Below are positions 8,991-18,723 of a DNA stretch of 64,000 nucleotides, piece after piece (positions within the stretch are counted from its first letter, which is position 1; the number at the start of each line of letters is the position of its first letter). The translations under genes were made by a program, and so were the position numbers. Location: assembly GCA_964599375.1 (NCBI GenBank), contig CAZREW010000004.1:137265-201264 (forward strand), read 5' to 3'. The notes under the pieces were generated by a model, which was not told the DNA's origin, did no database searches, and was given only the letters and a program-made list of their open reading frames with translations. Origin of the DNA: JAUWCL01 sp964599375. Its GTDB lineage: Bacteria > Krumholzibacteriota > Krumholzibacteriia > Krumholzibacteriales > Krumholzibacteriaceae.

Positions 8991-9869
8991 ATGCGGATAC
9001 CCAGGACAATGATATGGTTCTTCCTGCTTCCCTCGGCAGTCGTGCTGCTCCTGGTCGTGTTCTATCCCTTCCTGTACAATCTCTACATCTCGACTACGAA
9101 CATGGGGCTCTACACGATCCGCGACTACAGCATCAAGGGGCTGCAGAACTACCGTGACATATTCCTGGAGAAGGACCTCTGGTACTATTTCGGCAAGACG
9201 CTGATCTGGACCTTCGTAAACCTCTTCTTTCACATGGTCCTGGGCATCTCGATCGCCATGCTCCTGAACACGCAGATAAAGGGGAGGGGGGTCTTTCGCG
9301 CCCTGCTGATCCTGCCATGGGCCATGCCTCAGTACATCAGCGCGCTGACATGGAAGGGGATGTTCAACTACCAGTACGGCGCGATAAACCTTATACTGAC
9401 GAAGTTCTTCCACCTGCCGGCGATCGAATGGTTCTCCAACGCGACGTGGGCGTTCATAGCCCCGATCCTGACCAATATCTGGCTGGGGTTCCCGTTCATA
9501 ATGGTCGTGACACTCGGCGGGCTGCAGTCGATCCCGAGGGACCTGTACGAGGCGGCCGACATCGACGGCGCCTCTCCGGTCAGGAAATTCTTCAGCATCA
9601 CCCTTCCGATGCTAAAGCCGGTGCTGACCCCCGCGATCATCCTCGGGACTATATGGACCTTCAACAACATAAACGTGATCTGGCTCGTGACCGACCGGGG
9701 CCTTCCGGCGGACAAGACGCACATCCTCGTGACCTACGTATACAAAGCCGCGTTCACCTACTACAGATACGGATACGCGGCGGCTTTCTCGGTCTTCATA
9801 TTCGCACTTCTTTTCGCGTTCTCACTTTTCTATATAAAGAAGACGAACGCGCTCGGGGAGGAGAGATAG
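8991..9869 (+). CDS. Sugar ABC transporter permease, MalF/UgpA-like
   Basis: 292 residues and about six membrane helices. The cytoplasmic EAA loop is clear (EAADIDGASPVRKFF), which docks onto the ATPase. The N-terminus (MIWFFLLPSAVVLLLVVFYPF) is typical of the family. A second ATG at 9009 has AGGA just upstream and is an alternative start. It pairs with the MalG-like gene one base downstream. No ATPase gene is adjacent; the MalK/UgpC-type ATPase at 36508-37605 is the obvious candidate in this window. Confidence 0.9.
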   Translation: MRIPRTMIWFFLLPSAVVLLLVVFYPFLYNLYISTTNMGLYTIRDYSIKGLQNYRDIFLEKDLWYYFGKTLIWTFVNLFFHMVLGISIAMLLNTQIKGRGVFRALLILPWAMPQYISALTWKGMFNYQYGAINLILTKFFHLPAIEWFSNATWAFIAPILTNIWLGFPFIMVVTLGGLQSIPRDLYEAADIDGASPVRKFFSITLPMLKPVLTPAIILGTIWTFNNINVIWLVTDRGLPADKTHILVTYVYKAAFTYYRYGYAAAFSVFIFALLFAFSLFYIKKTNALGEER

Positions 9870-9870
9870 G

Positions 9871-10719
9871 ATGGCGCCCAGACATGGCAGGTCGGGAAAG
9901 GCATTCAAGACGGCCCTGGTATACCTCCTGCTCGCCGTGATAACGCTGATTACGGTCTACCCGATCGTCCAGATATTCGGGATATCGCTGCGCCCGGCGA
10001 ACGAGCTCTACTCGACCTCGCTTCGGATAATCCCGGAGAATGCCAGCTTCAAGGCGTACAGGGTGGTCCTCTTCGAGAAGGATTTCTTTACATGGCTTCG
10101 CAACTCGATGATAGTGGCGCTCTCCGTGTCGATATTCGGCGTGACGCTCGCCTCGACATCCGGGTACGCCTTCTCGAGGTTCAGGTTCAGGGGGAGAAAG
10201 GCCGGGATGATCTCCATCCTCGTCACGCAGATGTTCCCCGCCACGATGCTCCTTCTGCCGCTGTATATCCTTATGGCCAAGTTTCACCTGGTCGACACGC
10301 TCCTCGGGATCATAATCGCCTACACGGCGACGGCACTGCCGTTCTGCATATGGACGATGAAGGGATATTACGACACGATACCGATCGAGCTCGAGGAGGC
10401 GGCCATGATCGACGGGACGACACGCTTCGGAGCCTTCTTCAGGGTGACCATGCCGCTGTCGGCTCCGGCGCTCGTCATCACGGCGCTGTTCAGCTTCATG
10501 GCTGGCTGGTCCGAGTTCATCGTCGCAAGGGTGATCATCAACAGGCAGGGACTCTACACGCTTCCGCTAGGCCTCGAGAGCCTCAGCTCGACATTCCAGA
10601 CCGAGTGGGCGAACTACGCCGCGGGGTCGGTGATCGTCTGCATCCCTGTAGTCGTCATGTTCCTTCTGCTGAGCCGGTTCCTCATCTCGGGCCTCACTCT
10701 CGGGGGAGTCAAGGGCTGA
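9871..10719 (+). CDS. Sugar ABC transporter permease, MalG-like
   Basis: 282 residues. The first helix is followed by PIVQIFGISLRPANELY, and the EAA loop EEAAMIDGTTRFGAFF lies in the C-terminal third, as in MalG. GGAGGAGAGATAGG precedes the ATG, inside the end of the MalF-like gene. It would form the heterodimeric membrane channel of an oligosaccharide importer with that protein. The stop codon overlaps the start of the MFS gene (TGATG). Confidence 0.9.
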   Translation: MAPRHGRSGKAFKTALVYLLLAVITLITVYPIVQIFGISLRPANELYSTSLRIIPENASFKAYRVVLFEKDFFTWLRNSMIVALSVSIFGVTLASTSGYAFSRFRFRGRKAGMISILVTQMFPATMLLLPLYILMAKFHLVDTLLGIIIAYTATALPFCIWTMKGYYDTIPIELEEAAMIDGTTRFGAFFRVTMPLSAPALVITALFSFMAGWSEFIVARVIINRQGLYTLPLGLESLSSTFQTEWANYAAGSVIVCIPVVVMFLLLSRFLISGLTLGGVKG

Positions 10720-11909
10720 TGGGGCAGAAGCGGCTCAGGAATGTCTATCTTCTCGGATTCGTAAGCCTCTTCACCGATCTTTCCAGCCAGATGGTCTTTC
10801 CCCTGCTGCCTCTTTTCATGACATCGGTCCTCGGCGCGGGCGCGATGATGGTCGGGCTGGTCGAAGGCGGAGCCGAGGCGGTCGCGTCCCTGCTCAAGGC
10901 TGTCTCGGGGATGTGGTCCGACCGCGTCCGCAGGCGCAAGCCTTTCGTGATCGCCGGGTACACGATAAGCGCGCTGGCAAAGCCGCTCTTCGCTGTAGCG
11001 GGCTCGTGGGCCGGAGTGCTCGGGATAAGGCTCGCGGAGAGAACGGGAAAAGGGATCCGGAACGCGCCCCGGGACGCGCTGATCGCGGAGTCGGTCGATG
11101 AGCGGAGAAGGGGCTGGGCGTTCGGCCTCCACAGGGCGATGGATGGAACCGGCTCGGTCCTGGGTGCCTTCGCGGCGTTCCTGCTTCTGCCCTCGCTCGG
11201 GTACAGGAAGCTCTTTCTCGTGGCAGTCATACCAGGGATCATCGCGATATTCTTCACACTTGTCCTGATAGAGCGCAGGAGGAACGTAAGGAGAGATGCA
11301 GATGTCCCGGAAGAGGCACGGCCGAAGATCAGTTTCCGTATCCTTCCCTCGAACCTGAAGCTCTATATACTCGCCGCCGCGGTATTCACCCTGGGACATT
11401 TCGGATACCCCTTCCTTCTGCTGCGGGCGAAGGGAGTCGGCCTCGCCGACGTAAGGGCCATCCTATTCTACGTGATCTTCTATGTGGTCTATACTCTCGT
11501 CTCGATCCCGGCCGGAACGCTCTCGGACCGTGTCGGCCGAAAGCCCGTGATCCTTTTCTGCTACCCCTTCTTCGGGCTGATATCGATCATGCTGCTGGTC
11601 TCCGCCACCTCATGGATGGTCCTTGCCTGCTTCGTACTGTACGGCATCTTCTACGGGATGATAGACGGAGTCCAGAGAGCGTTTGTCGCCGACCTCGCGC
11701 CCGCTGGCCTCAAGGCGACGGCGCTCGGTGTTTTTCATTCGGCGATCGGTCTCGCCGCGCTCCCGGGAGGCCTGATCTCCGGGATACTCTGGCAGAAGAT
11801 ATCGCCTTCGGCCACATTCATCTACGCTGCCTTCATGAGCACTATCGGACTGTTTCTGATAATCTCTGTAAGCGCGCCGGATCATACCTCAAGGAATAGC
11901 CCTGTATGA
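10719..11909 (+). CDS. MFS transporter
   Basis: 396 residues. The ATG overlaps the MalG-like stop by one base. Twelve hydrophobic segments are apparent, with the MFS loop 2-3 signature (GMWSDRVRRRKPFVIAGY) and the matching loop in the second half (GTLSDRVGRKPVILF). A RLAERTGKGIRNAPRDALIA segment in the first half is characteristic of a subset of bacterial drug/sugar MFS proteins. Coupling with the ABC permeases suggests a linked sugar-related role, for example export or exchange of a product, but the substrate cannot be told. Confidence 0.85.
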   Translation: MGQKRLRNVYLLGFVSLFTDLSSQMVFPLLPLFMTSVLGAGAMMVGLVEGGAEAVASLLKAVSGMWSDRVRRRKPFVIAGYTISALAKPLFAVAGSWAGVLGIRLAERTGKGIRNAPRDALIAESVDERRRGWAFGLHRAMDGTGSVLGAFAAFLLLPSLGYRKLFLVAVIPGIIAIFFTLVLIERRRNVRRDADVPEEARPKISFRILPSNLKLYILAAAVFTLGHFGYPFLLLRAKGVGLADVRAILFYVIFYVVYTLVSIPAGTLSDRVGRKPVILFCYPFFGLISIMLLVSATSWMVLACFVLYGIFYGMIDGVQRAFVADLAPAGLKATALGVFHSAIGLAALPGGLISGILWQKISPSATFIYAAFMSTIGLFLIISVSAPDHTSRNSPV

Positions 11910-11916
11910 TCCCGAC

Positions 11917-11945
11917 TTGAAATCAGGGAACCCTGGCGGTATAAT
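11917..11945 (+). promoter_or_regulatory. Sigma-70-type promoter with palindromic spacer
   Basis: TTGAAA (11917-11922), a 17-nt spacer and TATAAT (11940-11945) form a near-consensus promoter for the secreted protein gene at 12039. The spacer holds CAGGG-AA-CCCTG (11924-11935), a 5+5 inverted repeat that could be an operator. Confidence 0.65.
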
Positions 11946-12038
11946 GGAAGCAGCATAATACAGGGATCTTATCAGAAACATCTGTCATCATATATCAGTA
12001 TCAGGGTGATCGTTTCACTCCGGATTCGGAGGGGAGAT

Positions 12039-15000
12039 ATGCGGCGCGTCATTCTGCAGTGGATCATTATCACGGCGCTTATCCTTGCGCCGGCAACCGC
12101 CCGGTGCCTGGTCTTTCTGAACATGCAGTGGAACGAGGACACCGAGGAGTGGGAAGCGATGCCCCTGGTCATGACGGGCGAGGGGTTGAGCCTGAACAGG
12201 AACTACCAGAACGCCTACGGATATATGATGGACCTTCCCGAGGGCCCGCCTTTTATCATCACCGAAGGCATCATAATCAGGAACACGTACAATGAGCATG
12301 ACGAGGTCGACGACTGGGGGAACCTCAGCGTGATGGCATACGGAGGAGGCGACAAGCCGTTTACACTCGAGTTTCATCCTCCCGACGGGGGCGGGGCCTA
12401 TTCCGTGCTGAGTTTCGAGGGCAACGTTCATATCGAGGGCACATCGAGCGATCCTGTGATCTTCAAGGGATCCTACCTTATAAGCAACCAGCAGTGGGGG
12501 CACGAGGACCCTTCTCCCAACGGCCCCGAGATCAGCCTCGAATATTGTGTCTTCGACAGCGTCGGATACGGGGGAAACTTCAGTTCGCATCTGATCCGTA
12601 TTGGAAGCGCGCATCTCACGCTTGAGAACTGCCGGTTCTCGAACTTCTATCCCTACGAGTTGGACAAGATCATCTTCTGCGAGATGGCATCGGTCCACGA
12701 TACTCCGGAGGAGCGTATCACGATCAGGGAATGCCTTTTCAGCAATATCATCCTCGACGGCGCGCCTCCCATAGAATTGAGAAATCCCTACGGCCCCTTC
12801 GGTGAGGTGAGGATCGAGTCGAACGAGTTCAGGGACGTGATATTCGACGATTCGAGCTGGGACGACGGGGTGCTGATAAACCTCGGGTCCTTCGCCAAGG
12901 GGAGGATCACCGGCAACACCGGGAGCGGAAACACGAACACCGCCTTCTGGATAAAAGGCACAAGCGTCGCCGACGGTTCGATTACGTTCAGGTCATCGCA
13001 GGATCTGCCCTTTCTCGTAAATCAGATTACGGTAGCCGAAGGCAGAACCCTGACTGTCGAGGAGGGCTCGGTCCTCAAGATGAGCGAGCTCCAGTACGAG
13101 GCGAACTACCGGGTGCACGGGAAAATGATCGCGGACGGAGCTATATTCACTTCCTGGGAGGATGATTCAATAGGTGGCGACAACGACCTGCAGCCCGAGC
13201 CTCTGGCGGTCGGCTACTGGGGCTCGACGAACGAGGGCGGGATCCTGATCTATCCGAACGCGACGCTCAGACTCCGGAACTCGACCGTCCGGTACGCGCG
13301 AAGCGGTGTCGAGGCACAGGGCGATGCCCTCGTAGACGGATGCACCTTCCAGCTCAACGAGTATACGGGCTTTTCCGGAGGCAGGAACGGAGGTATCGAC
13401 GGCCACTACGAGATCACGAACTCGACATTCAGCGATAACGGTAACAATGGGATCTCTTTTTTAAATGACGGGCTGCGCCAGACGATGGTGATAGACAATG
13501 TGAGATCGATAGGTAATGCCCGGGGAATCCATATCGGCGGATATGAAACGAATCCCGCCGATATCACCATCTCCCGGTCGGTCTTTGCTGGCAACGTGAA
13601 GGCAGCCGTCAGGATCATCGTCGCGCCGGGACTTCAGACATGCACGATGACAGGGTGCAACATTTCGGGGAATCTCAGCGCAGGGATAAGGACCCAGGAT
13701 TACGATGGAGACGACACGATCCTCCGTTTCGAGAGCTGCTTGATAGCGGGAAACGGGTACGACCCCTTCACAGGTGAGGGGACTCACGGCGCGGGGATAG
13801 AAGGCGGAAGGCCTCTGTTTATAAATAATACCGTAGCCTGGAACAAGGGTGAGGGATACTACAGCGTGCCTCCTCAGCCTTACGGGGGCGACGAAGATAT
13901 CGCTAACAATATCTTTATCCGGAACGGTACTTACGGATTTGTCAATTACCATGAGCTTCCTTCCCGGTTCAGCCACAACCTATTCTGGGAAAACGATGCC
14001 GGCGAGCTCAGGATCGACGCCGACGAGGGGAGTTTCAACAGCGTTGCGGATCTGCAGGTGCTGGGCGGCGAATATTCTACCAATATCGCTGAGGATCCGG
14101 ACCTCGTAGCCGGGGTGGAGGGAGAAGTCGACTCGGTCCGTTACATCGAGGAGGATGATTGCTCGTATCTTTTCAGCCACGACGCGGCGGAAGACGGGCG
14201 CGGCCTGACCGATCTGATAGTAAGGCCGGACATACACGAGCTCCCCTGGTTCTTCATCACCCGGCATACCGGAGATACCCTGGTCATAGCCGGAGATATC
14301 ACTGGCGTTACGGCCGCGGGAGACACATTCGATATCTTCGACCACCATCTCGACTGGTCGTCGGCGATAGTGGACGCGGGAAACAGCGCCCTGCCGGCCT
14401 GGCCCCTCGATATCGACGGGGATCACCGTATCATCGACGGGAACGGAAATATCATCCCGGACGTCGATATCGGAGCGGACGAGTTCAACGCCGATTCTGT
14501 GACCCTCGTCCTTCTTTCCCCGGAGCCGGCCGCATACTGGACGGCGGAGGAGGAAAAGAACGTAACGTGGTCCGCGGTCGGTATAGATACGGTCAACCTC
14601 TACTACCAGGCTCCGTACGATCCTGACAGCAATCTTATAGAGATCAGGATGAAGCAACCGGCCTCAGAGGGAAAATACAGGTGGACGGTCCCCGATTCCC
14701 TGTCGACGAGGTGCAAGGTCGTCATCGAGGATGACGCCGACGCCGGTCATTTTGTCGAGAGCGGGTTTTTCACCATAAGAGCACCGGCGCTTGCCCGCAT
14801 GGGACTCGACGGTGAATATGAGAGGTACAGCCCTGAGACAGACGGCTGGCAGATCCACAACGAAGCGATGAGCGTGTGGCCCGAGACATGGTGGAGCCAG
14901 TTCGACTACCTCACCGGGACCGATCCTTACACCGGCAGGCCGTATCCGGGCCAGTTCACCGAGTTCTGGTCGGTCAACGCGCAGCCGGATGATTTCCCCG

Positions 15001-16958
15001 ACTGGCCACTCTTCGTTGAGGCGTTCGGCGAGGACCAGTGCTACATCGATACGCCGGATGGTCCCGAATACAGCCCGGCGGCCTTGTGGAACTGGACGCA
15101 GATAAAGGGGGAATGGGGCGGATCGTGCTTCGGGTTCGGGCAGTCCAGCTATCAGGCCTTCGACGACAAGACGACATTCCTCGCCTCTTTTCCCGATGTG
15201 GAAGACTTCGACAGCCTCTACGCTCTGGGTGAGATGGAGGATTTCAGGCACAGGAAGACGATAAATCTGCTCATGACCCGTCAGAACGGGCGCGAGTACC
15301 GCGACCATGCCATCGCCAACCATAAGAAAGACCCGCGCGAGACCCTTCGCGAGGTAAGGGAGATGCTTCTCGACGAGACGAGGGATGACCGGGCGCTGGC
15401 GATATACAACAACAACGGCTCCGGGGCTCACCTGGTCAATCCGTATCGCCTGGAAAGGGACGATTTCAACCCGGACTGCACGTGGATATATGTTTACGAT
15501 CCGAATTTTCCGGGGGACCGCACCACGAAGATTATGGTCCACGAAGATATGAATTTCTGGAGCTATTCGAAACTGCCGGGCTGGGGAGGGGGGAGCAGAT
15601 TCTTTCTCGCGAATCCGGCGAGCGACTACCTATCTGCGACGACGCTGCGTATTCCGGGGCCGGCACAGACCGGCTTCCGGCTCGCTCCCTCCTCGAACGG
15701 GACGCACCAGGAGTTCTACACGGTCCCCGGCACCGCAGTCACGATCTCCGACGGCTCGGGGCATACTATCGGTTTCGCCGACAGCAGCATCTTCAACACG
15801 ATAACGGACGCCCTGCCGATGATCCCTCTGGGAGAGGAGTATGCACCTCCGTTCGGATTCATAGTTCCGGACGGCGAATACACGGCCGTACTGAGCGAGT
15901 TTCCAGACACACTGATGAGATTCAGCGCCGCGAGAGACTCGATGATGTTCAGCTGCGCGCGATCCGGCGCGGACATGACACAGACCGACCGCATACTCTG
16001 CGGCGACGGATTCATGATAAGCAACTATGACAACGTTGCCAAGACGATCAATACGAGGACGATAACTACAGGGACAGGAGAGGAACGCGTATTCGACCTT
16101 CTGGGAATAGCCATGGCGCAGGACGATTCGATCAGGTTCGAGGCGCATGGCATGGATTCGCATACAGCCTCGAACTACGGCGGCGCGAAGATATACGACC
16201 TCGGGATAGAGTCGGTATCAGGGTCTGGAAGGTCCATTTTCAGACACGGCGGTATTTCGCTTCCATCAGGTACCGGACACCGGATCATCCCCGGTTGGCA
16301 GGACCTCGAGTCGGTTCCTGTCAAGATCTATATCGATACTGGAAACGACGGGACGATCGACGATTCTCTTTTTGTCGAGAACGAATATGTAGCTACCCTT
16401 CTCCAGCGATTCTCGGCTTCCTTCAGAGATCCTTTCATTGAGATAAGCTGGTGTCTATCTCAAATGGACGACGGCGTCGAATTCAAGTTGCTGAGGGCCA
16501 GCGCTCGAAACAGGGAGTTCCGTGAGATACCCGATCCAGGTATTTTACGCAATGGCCTCTCGTTCATCGCTCGTGATAATGCGGTAGAATATGGGGAAGA
16601 ATATTGGTACCGGGTTTTGTGTCTTGAAGAAAGGGATACGTCACTTCTTTTCGAGACAGAGAAGATCCGGACGCCCGGCATTCCCCTTCGACTCTATCAA
16701 AACTATCCCAATCCTTTCAATCCTGTGACACAGATCCGATATTCTATTCCCGGCTCCGAAAAGGTGAATCTCGGGATCTACGACGTGGCAGGAAGAAGAA
16801 TAGTGACTCTAGTCGACAGGCTTCAGAAAAAAGGGACCTATGCCATTACATGGGACGGAAAGAACGAGTCAGGGAATGCAGTCAGTTCAGGCATATATTT
16901 CTGTCGGCTCAGAGCCGGGAAAAAGACCCTTGCCGTGAAGATGGTTGTTTTTCGATAG
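12039..16958 (+). CDS. Giant secreted beta-helix protein with cysteine-peptidase-like domain and T9SS sorting domain
   Basis: 1639 residues. The ATG at 12039 is preceded by GGAGGGGAGAT and starts a clear signal peptide (VILQWIIITALILAPATA). Residues about 100-650 are a right-handed parallel beta-helix: repeated FSDNGNNGIS / VFAGN-type turns, as in pectate-lyase-like folds. An Ig-like segment at about 825-905 (WTAEEEKNVTWSA) follows. Residues about 930-1200 look papain-like: GGSCFGFG with C1030, SGAHLVNPYR with H1131 and YVYDPNFPG with D1154. Residues 1552-1639 are a Por/T9SS type A sorting domain (LYQNYPNPFNP, then GTYAITWDGKNESG, ending KMVVFR). The protein is therefore predicted to be exported and anchored or released at the outer membrane. 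Peptidase activity is inferred. Confidence 0.85.
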   Translation: MRRVILQWIIITALILAPATARCLVFLNMQWNEDTEEWEAMPLVMTGEGLSLNRNYQNAYGYMMDLPEGPPFIITEGIIIRNTYNEHDEVDDWGNLSVMAYGGGDKPFTLEFHPPDGGGAYSVLSFEGNVHIEGTSSDPVIFKGSYLISNQQWGHEDPSPNGPEISLEYCVFDSVGYGGNFSSHLIRIGSAHLTLENCRFSNFYPYELDKIIFCEMASVHDTPEERITIRECLFSNIILDGAPPIELRNPYGPFGEVRIESNEFRDVIFDDSSWDDGVLINLGSFAKGRITGNTGSGNTNTAFWIKGTSVADGSITFRSSQDLPFLVNQITVAEGRTLTVEEGSVLKMSELQYEANYRVHGKMIADGAIFTSWEDDSIGGDNDLQPEPLAVGYWGSTNEGGILIYPNATLRLRNSTVRYARSGVEAQGDALVDGCTFQLNEYTGFSGGRNGGIDGHYEITNSTFSDNGNNGISFLNDGLRQTMVIDNVRSIGNARGIHIGGYETNPADITISRSVFAGNVKAAVRIIVAPGLQTCTMTGCNISGNLSAGIRTQDYDGDDTILRFESCLIAGNGYDPFTGEGTHGAGIEGGRPLFINNTVAWNKGEGYYSVPPQPYGGDEDIANNIFIRNGTYGFVNYHELPSRFSHNLFWENDAGELRIDADEGSFNSVADLQVLGGEYSTNIAEDPDLVAGVEGEVDSVRYIEEDDCSYLFSHDAAEDGRGLTDLIVRPDIHELPWFFITRHTGDTLVIAGDITGVTAAGDTFDIFDHHLDWSSAIVDAGNSALPAWPLDIDGDHRIIDGNGNIIPDVDIGADEFNADSVTLVLLSPEPAAYWTAEEEKNVTWSAVGIDTVNLYYQAPYDPDSNLIEIRMKQPASEGKYRWTVPDSLSTRCKVVIEDDADAGHFVESGFFTIRAPALARMGLDGEYERYSPETDGWQIHNEAMSVWPETWWSQFDYLTGTDPYTGRPYPGQFTEFWSVNAQPDDFPDWPLFVEAFGEDQCYIDTPDGPEYSPAALWNWTQIKGEWGGSCFGFGQSSYQAFDDKTTFLASFPDVEDFDSLYALGEMEDFRHRKTINLLMTRQNGREYRDHAIANHKKDPRETLREVREMLLDETRDDRALAIYNNNGSGAHLVNPYRLERDDFNPDCTWIYVYDPNFPGDRTTKIMVHEDMNFWSYSKLPGWGGGSRFFLANPASDYLSATTLRIPGPAQTGFRLAPSSNGTHQEFYTVPGTAVTISDGSGHTIGFADSSIFNTITDALPMIPLGEEYAPPFGFIVPDGEYTAVLSEFPDTLMRFSAARDSMMFSCARSGADMTQTDRILCGDGFMISNYDNVAKTINTRTITTGTGEERVFDLLGIAMAQDDSIRFEAHGMDSHTASNYGGAKIYDLGIESVSGSGRSIFRHGGISLPSGTGHRIIPGWQDLESVPVKIYIDTGNDGTIDDSLFVENEYVATLLQRFSASFRDPFIEISWCLSQMDDGVEFKLLRASARNREFREIPDPGILRNGLSFIARDNAVEYGEEYWYRVLCLEERDTSLLFETEKIRTPGIPLRLYQNYPNPFNPVTQIRYSIPGSEKVNLGIYDVAGRRIVTLVDRLQKKGTYAITWDGKNESGNAVSSGIYFCRLRAGKKTLAVKMVVFR

Positions 16959-16977
16959 TAGGCGAGGCTGTCCGAAC

Positions 16978-17006
16978 TTGACAATCCCGCCGGCTTTTAA
17001 TAGTTT
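16978..17006 (+). promoter_or_regulatory. Possible promoter for the radical SAM gene
   Basis: A perfect TTGACA (16978-16983) is followed 17 nt later by a weak TAGTTT -10 (17001-17006). Support comes only from the -35. Confidence 0.3.
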
Positions 17007-17029
17007 GAGATCACTGGAGGAAGCCATCG

Positions 17030-17053
17030 GGGACTGCGCGGCCGCGCGGTCCC
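17030..17053 (+). repeat. 24-nt near-perfect palindrome in leader
   Basis: GGGACTGCGCGG is followed directly by CCGCGCGGTCCC; only one position is a G-T wobble. It sits 10 nt before the ATG at 17064 and could occlude ribosome binding or serve as an operator. Confidence 0.5.
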
Positions 17054-17063
17054 TGACGCGGAA

Positions 17064-18599
17064 ATGAGCGGCCTCGATGCCACGGGAAAGAAGAAGACAG
17101 TCAGAAAACCTGAACAACCATACGGTGCCTGCGCGCCTGCCCTCTCCGCAGATCCCGCATCCGACAATAAAGGACCCGGCATAAGAGCGTACAGGCACGC
17201 CCTCGCGCTTTACCCGTACTTCAGAGACTCCACGGCAACGATGGGGATCTTTCCACCGACTGGACTCGAATACATAGCGGCCAACATGAAGGACATCGTA
17301 GGCAGGGTGACCATCCTCGACCTGCGATACGAAGAGGAGTACCGGGACACAGGCGCCCTGTCCCGCTTCATCGGGGAGGAGATCGACCTTCTGTGCGTGA
17401 GCATCACGTGGGACTCTCAGTTCGACGAGATCTGCTCTCTCATCGGAAGGCTGCCAGGCGGAGTCATGACCGTGGTCGGCGGGCACAAGGCCACCGAGGA
17501 AGTCGAGACCCTGCTCGGGCGTTGCCCGAACATCGACATCATAGTAAGGGGTGAGGGAGAGGAGACGATAAGGGAGATCATATCGGGACGGCCCTGCGAG
17601 GATATCCTCGGCATCTCGTACCGGGACGGGGGAAATATCGTGCACAACGCGAACAGGGCGCTTCCCGACCTTCTAGGGGCGGCATACCCGGACAGGTCCC
17701 TGCGGAGACACGATTACCACTGGATACAGAACGGTGCCCGGATAACCAGGTTCACCTTCGATTCCGTGCTGACCTCCAGGGGGTGCCCGTACAACTGCAA
17801 GTTCTGCACGTTCAGCCTCAATCCCCTCGGACAGAAGAGAAAATATACCGAGAGGCCCCTCGAGCTGGTAATAGAGGAGCTCATGAGCATAACCGCCGAT
17901 GTCGTCCTGTTCAGCGACGACAATTTCTTCACAAATCCCGGCAGAAGCGAGAGGCTCTGCGAGCTTATACTGGAAAACGGCATACGCAAGACGTTCATAG
18001 TGCAGACGAGGATAGAGATAGCACGCCATCCGGGGCTCCTGGATCTGGCCGAGAAGGCCGGGTTCCGCATCCTGCTCGTAGGCATCGAATCTCCTCATGA
18101 CAGGATACTCAGGCAACTCGACAAGGGCTTCACGCAGGCACAGGTCCGGGACGCGTTCAGGGAGTTGAACAGATTCAGCTTCTATATCCACGGATATTTC
18201 ATATACGGCAATATCGGGGAGACCGAGGACGAGATGGTCTATATCGCCCGTTTCGCCAGGGAGCTTAAGCTCGATTCGATAAGTTTCCAGAAGCTCAGGG
18301 TCGAGAAGTTCTCCCCCCTGAAGGAGATCGTCGAGAACACTCCGGGCTATCACTGCGATTCGGTCGGCGGGCCGGTCTACTCAGACACTTACGGCCTGTC
18401 CGACCTGAGGCGGATCCGCAACAGGATAAGAAGCGGTTTCTACAGTCCCGGTCAGCTCGGCAGGATCATAAAGAAGGCCTACACAGCGCGGATATTCACG
18501 GTAGCCGACATACTGTACGCATTTGCGAAGATGCCGAAGATCGTATACAAGCTCGTCGCGAGGGAGTTCGAGAAGAAAGGATGGCTGCTGAAGCGCTGA
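17064..18599 (+). CDS. B12-binding domain radical SAM protein
   Basis: 511 residues. The N-terminal part is a cobalamin-binding Rossmann domain (MGIFPPTGLEYIAANM, later VVGGHKATEEVETLL). A radical SAM core follows, with the cluster motif GCPYNCKFC (C241, C245, C248) and downstream ILLVGIESPHDRILRQLDKG, typical of BchE/anaerobic cyclase-like and related enzymes. Such enzymes use a 4Fe-4S cluster and SAM, with cobalamin, for methyl transfer or rearrangement; the substrate is unknown here. About 45 low-complexity residues precede the first conserved block, and the ATG lacks a good ribosome site, so a later start is possible. No pathway partner is adjacent. Confidence 0.85.
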   Translation: MSGLDATGKKKTVRKPEQPYGACAPALSADPASDNKGPGIRAYRHALALYPYFRDSTATMGIFPPTGLEYIAANMKDIVGRVTILDLRYEEEYRDTGALSRFIGEEIDLLCVSITWDSQFDEICSLIGRLPGGVMTVVGGHKATEEVETLLGRCPNIDIIVRGEGEETIREIISGRPCEDILGISYRDGGNIVHNANRALPDLLGAAYPDRSLRRHDYHWIQNGARITRFTFDSVLTSRGCPYNCKFCTFSLNPLGQKRKYTERPLELVIEELMSITADVVLFSDDNFFTNPGRSERLCELILENGIRKTFIVQTRIEIARHPGLLDLAEKAGFRILLVGIESPHDRILRQLDKGFTQAQVRDAFRELNRFSFYIHGYFIYGNIGETEDEMVYIARFARELKLDSISFQKLRVEKFSPLKEIVENTPGYHCDSVGGPVYSDTYGLSDLRRIRNRIRSGFYSPGQLGRIIKKAYTARIFTVADILYAFAKMPKIVYKLVAREFEKKGWLLKR

Positions 18600-18723
18600 T
18601 ACCCCGGGGCTCATATCCTTTTTCCTTCTCCGAAGATATCCTGATGATCATTGATAATAAAGTTTCTGTTCTGTAACATCAGACATCCTGATGAAGAATG
18701 ATCGTTCAGTTGAGGAGTCTGTC

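Noticed and set aside
10092..10718. In-frame N-terminal extension of the MFS gene
   Set aside because: It lies entirely within the MalG-like gene and is not protein-like; the ATG at 10719 gives a normal MFS N-terminus.
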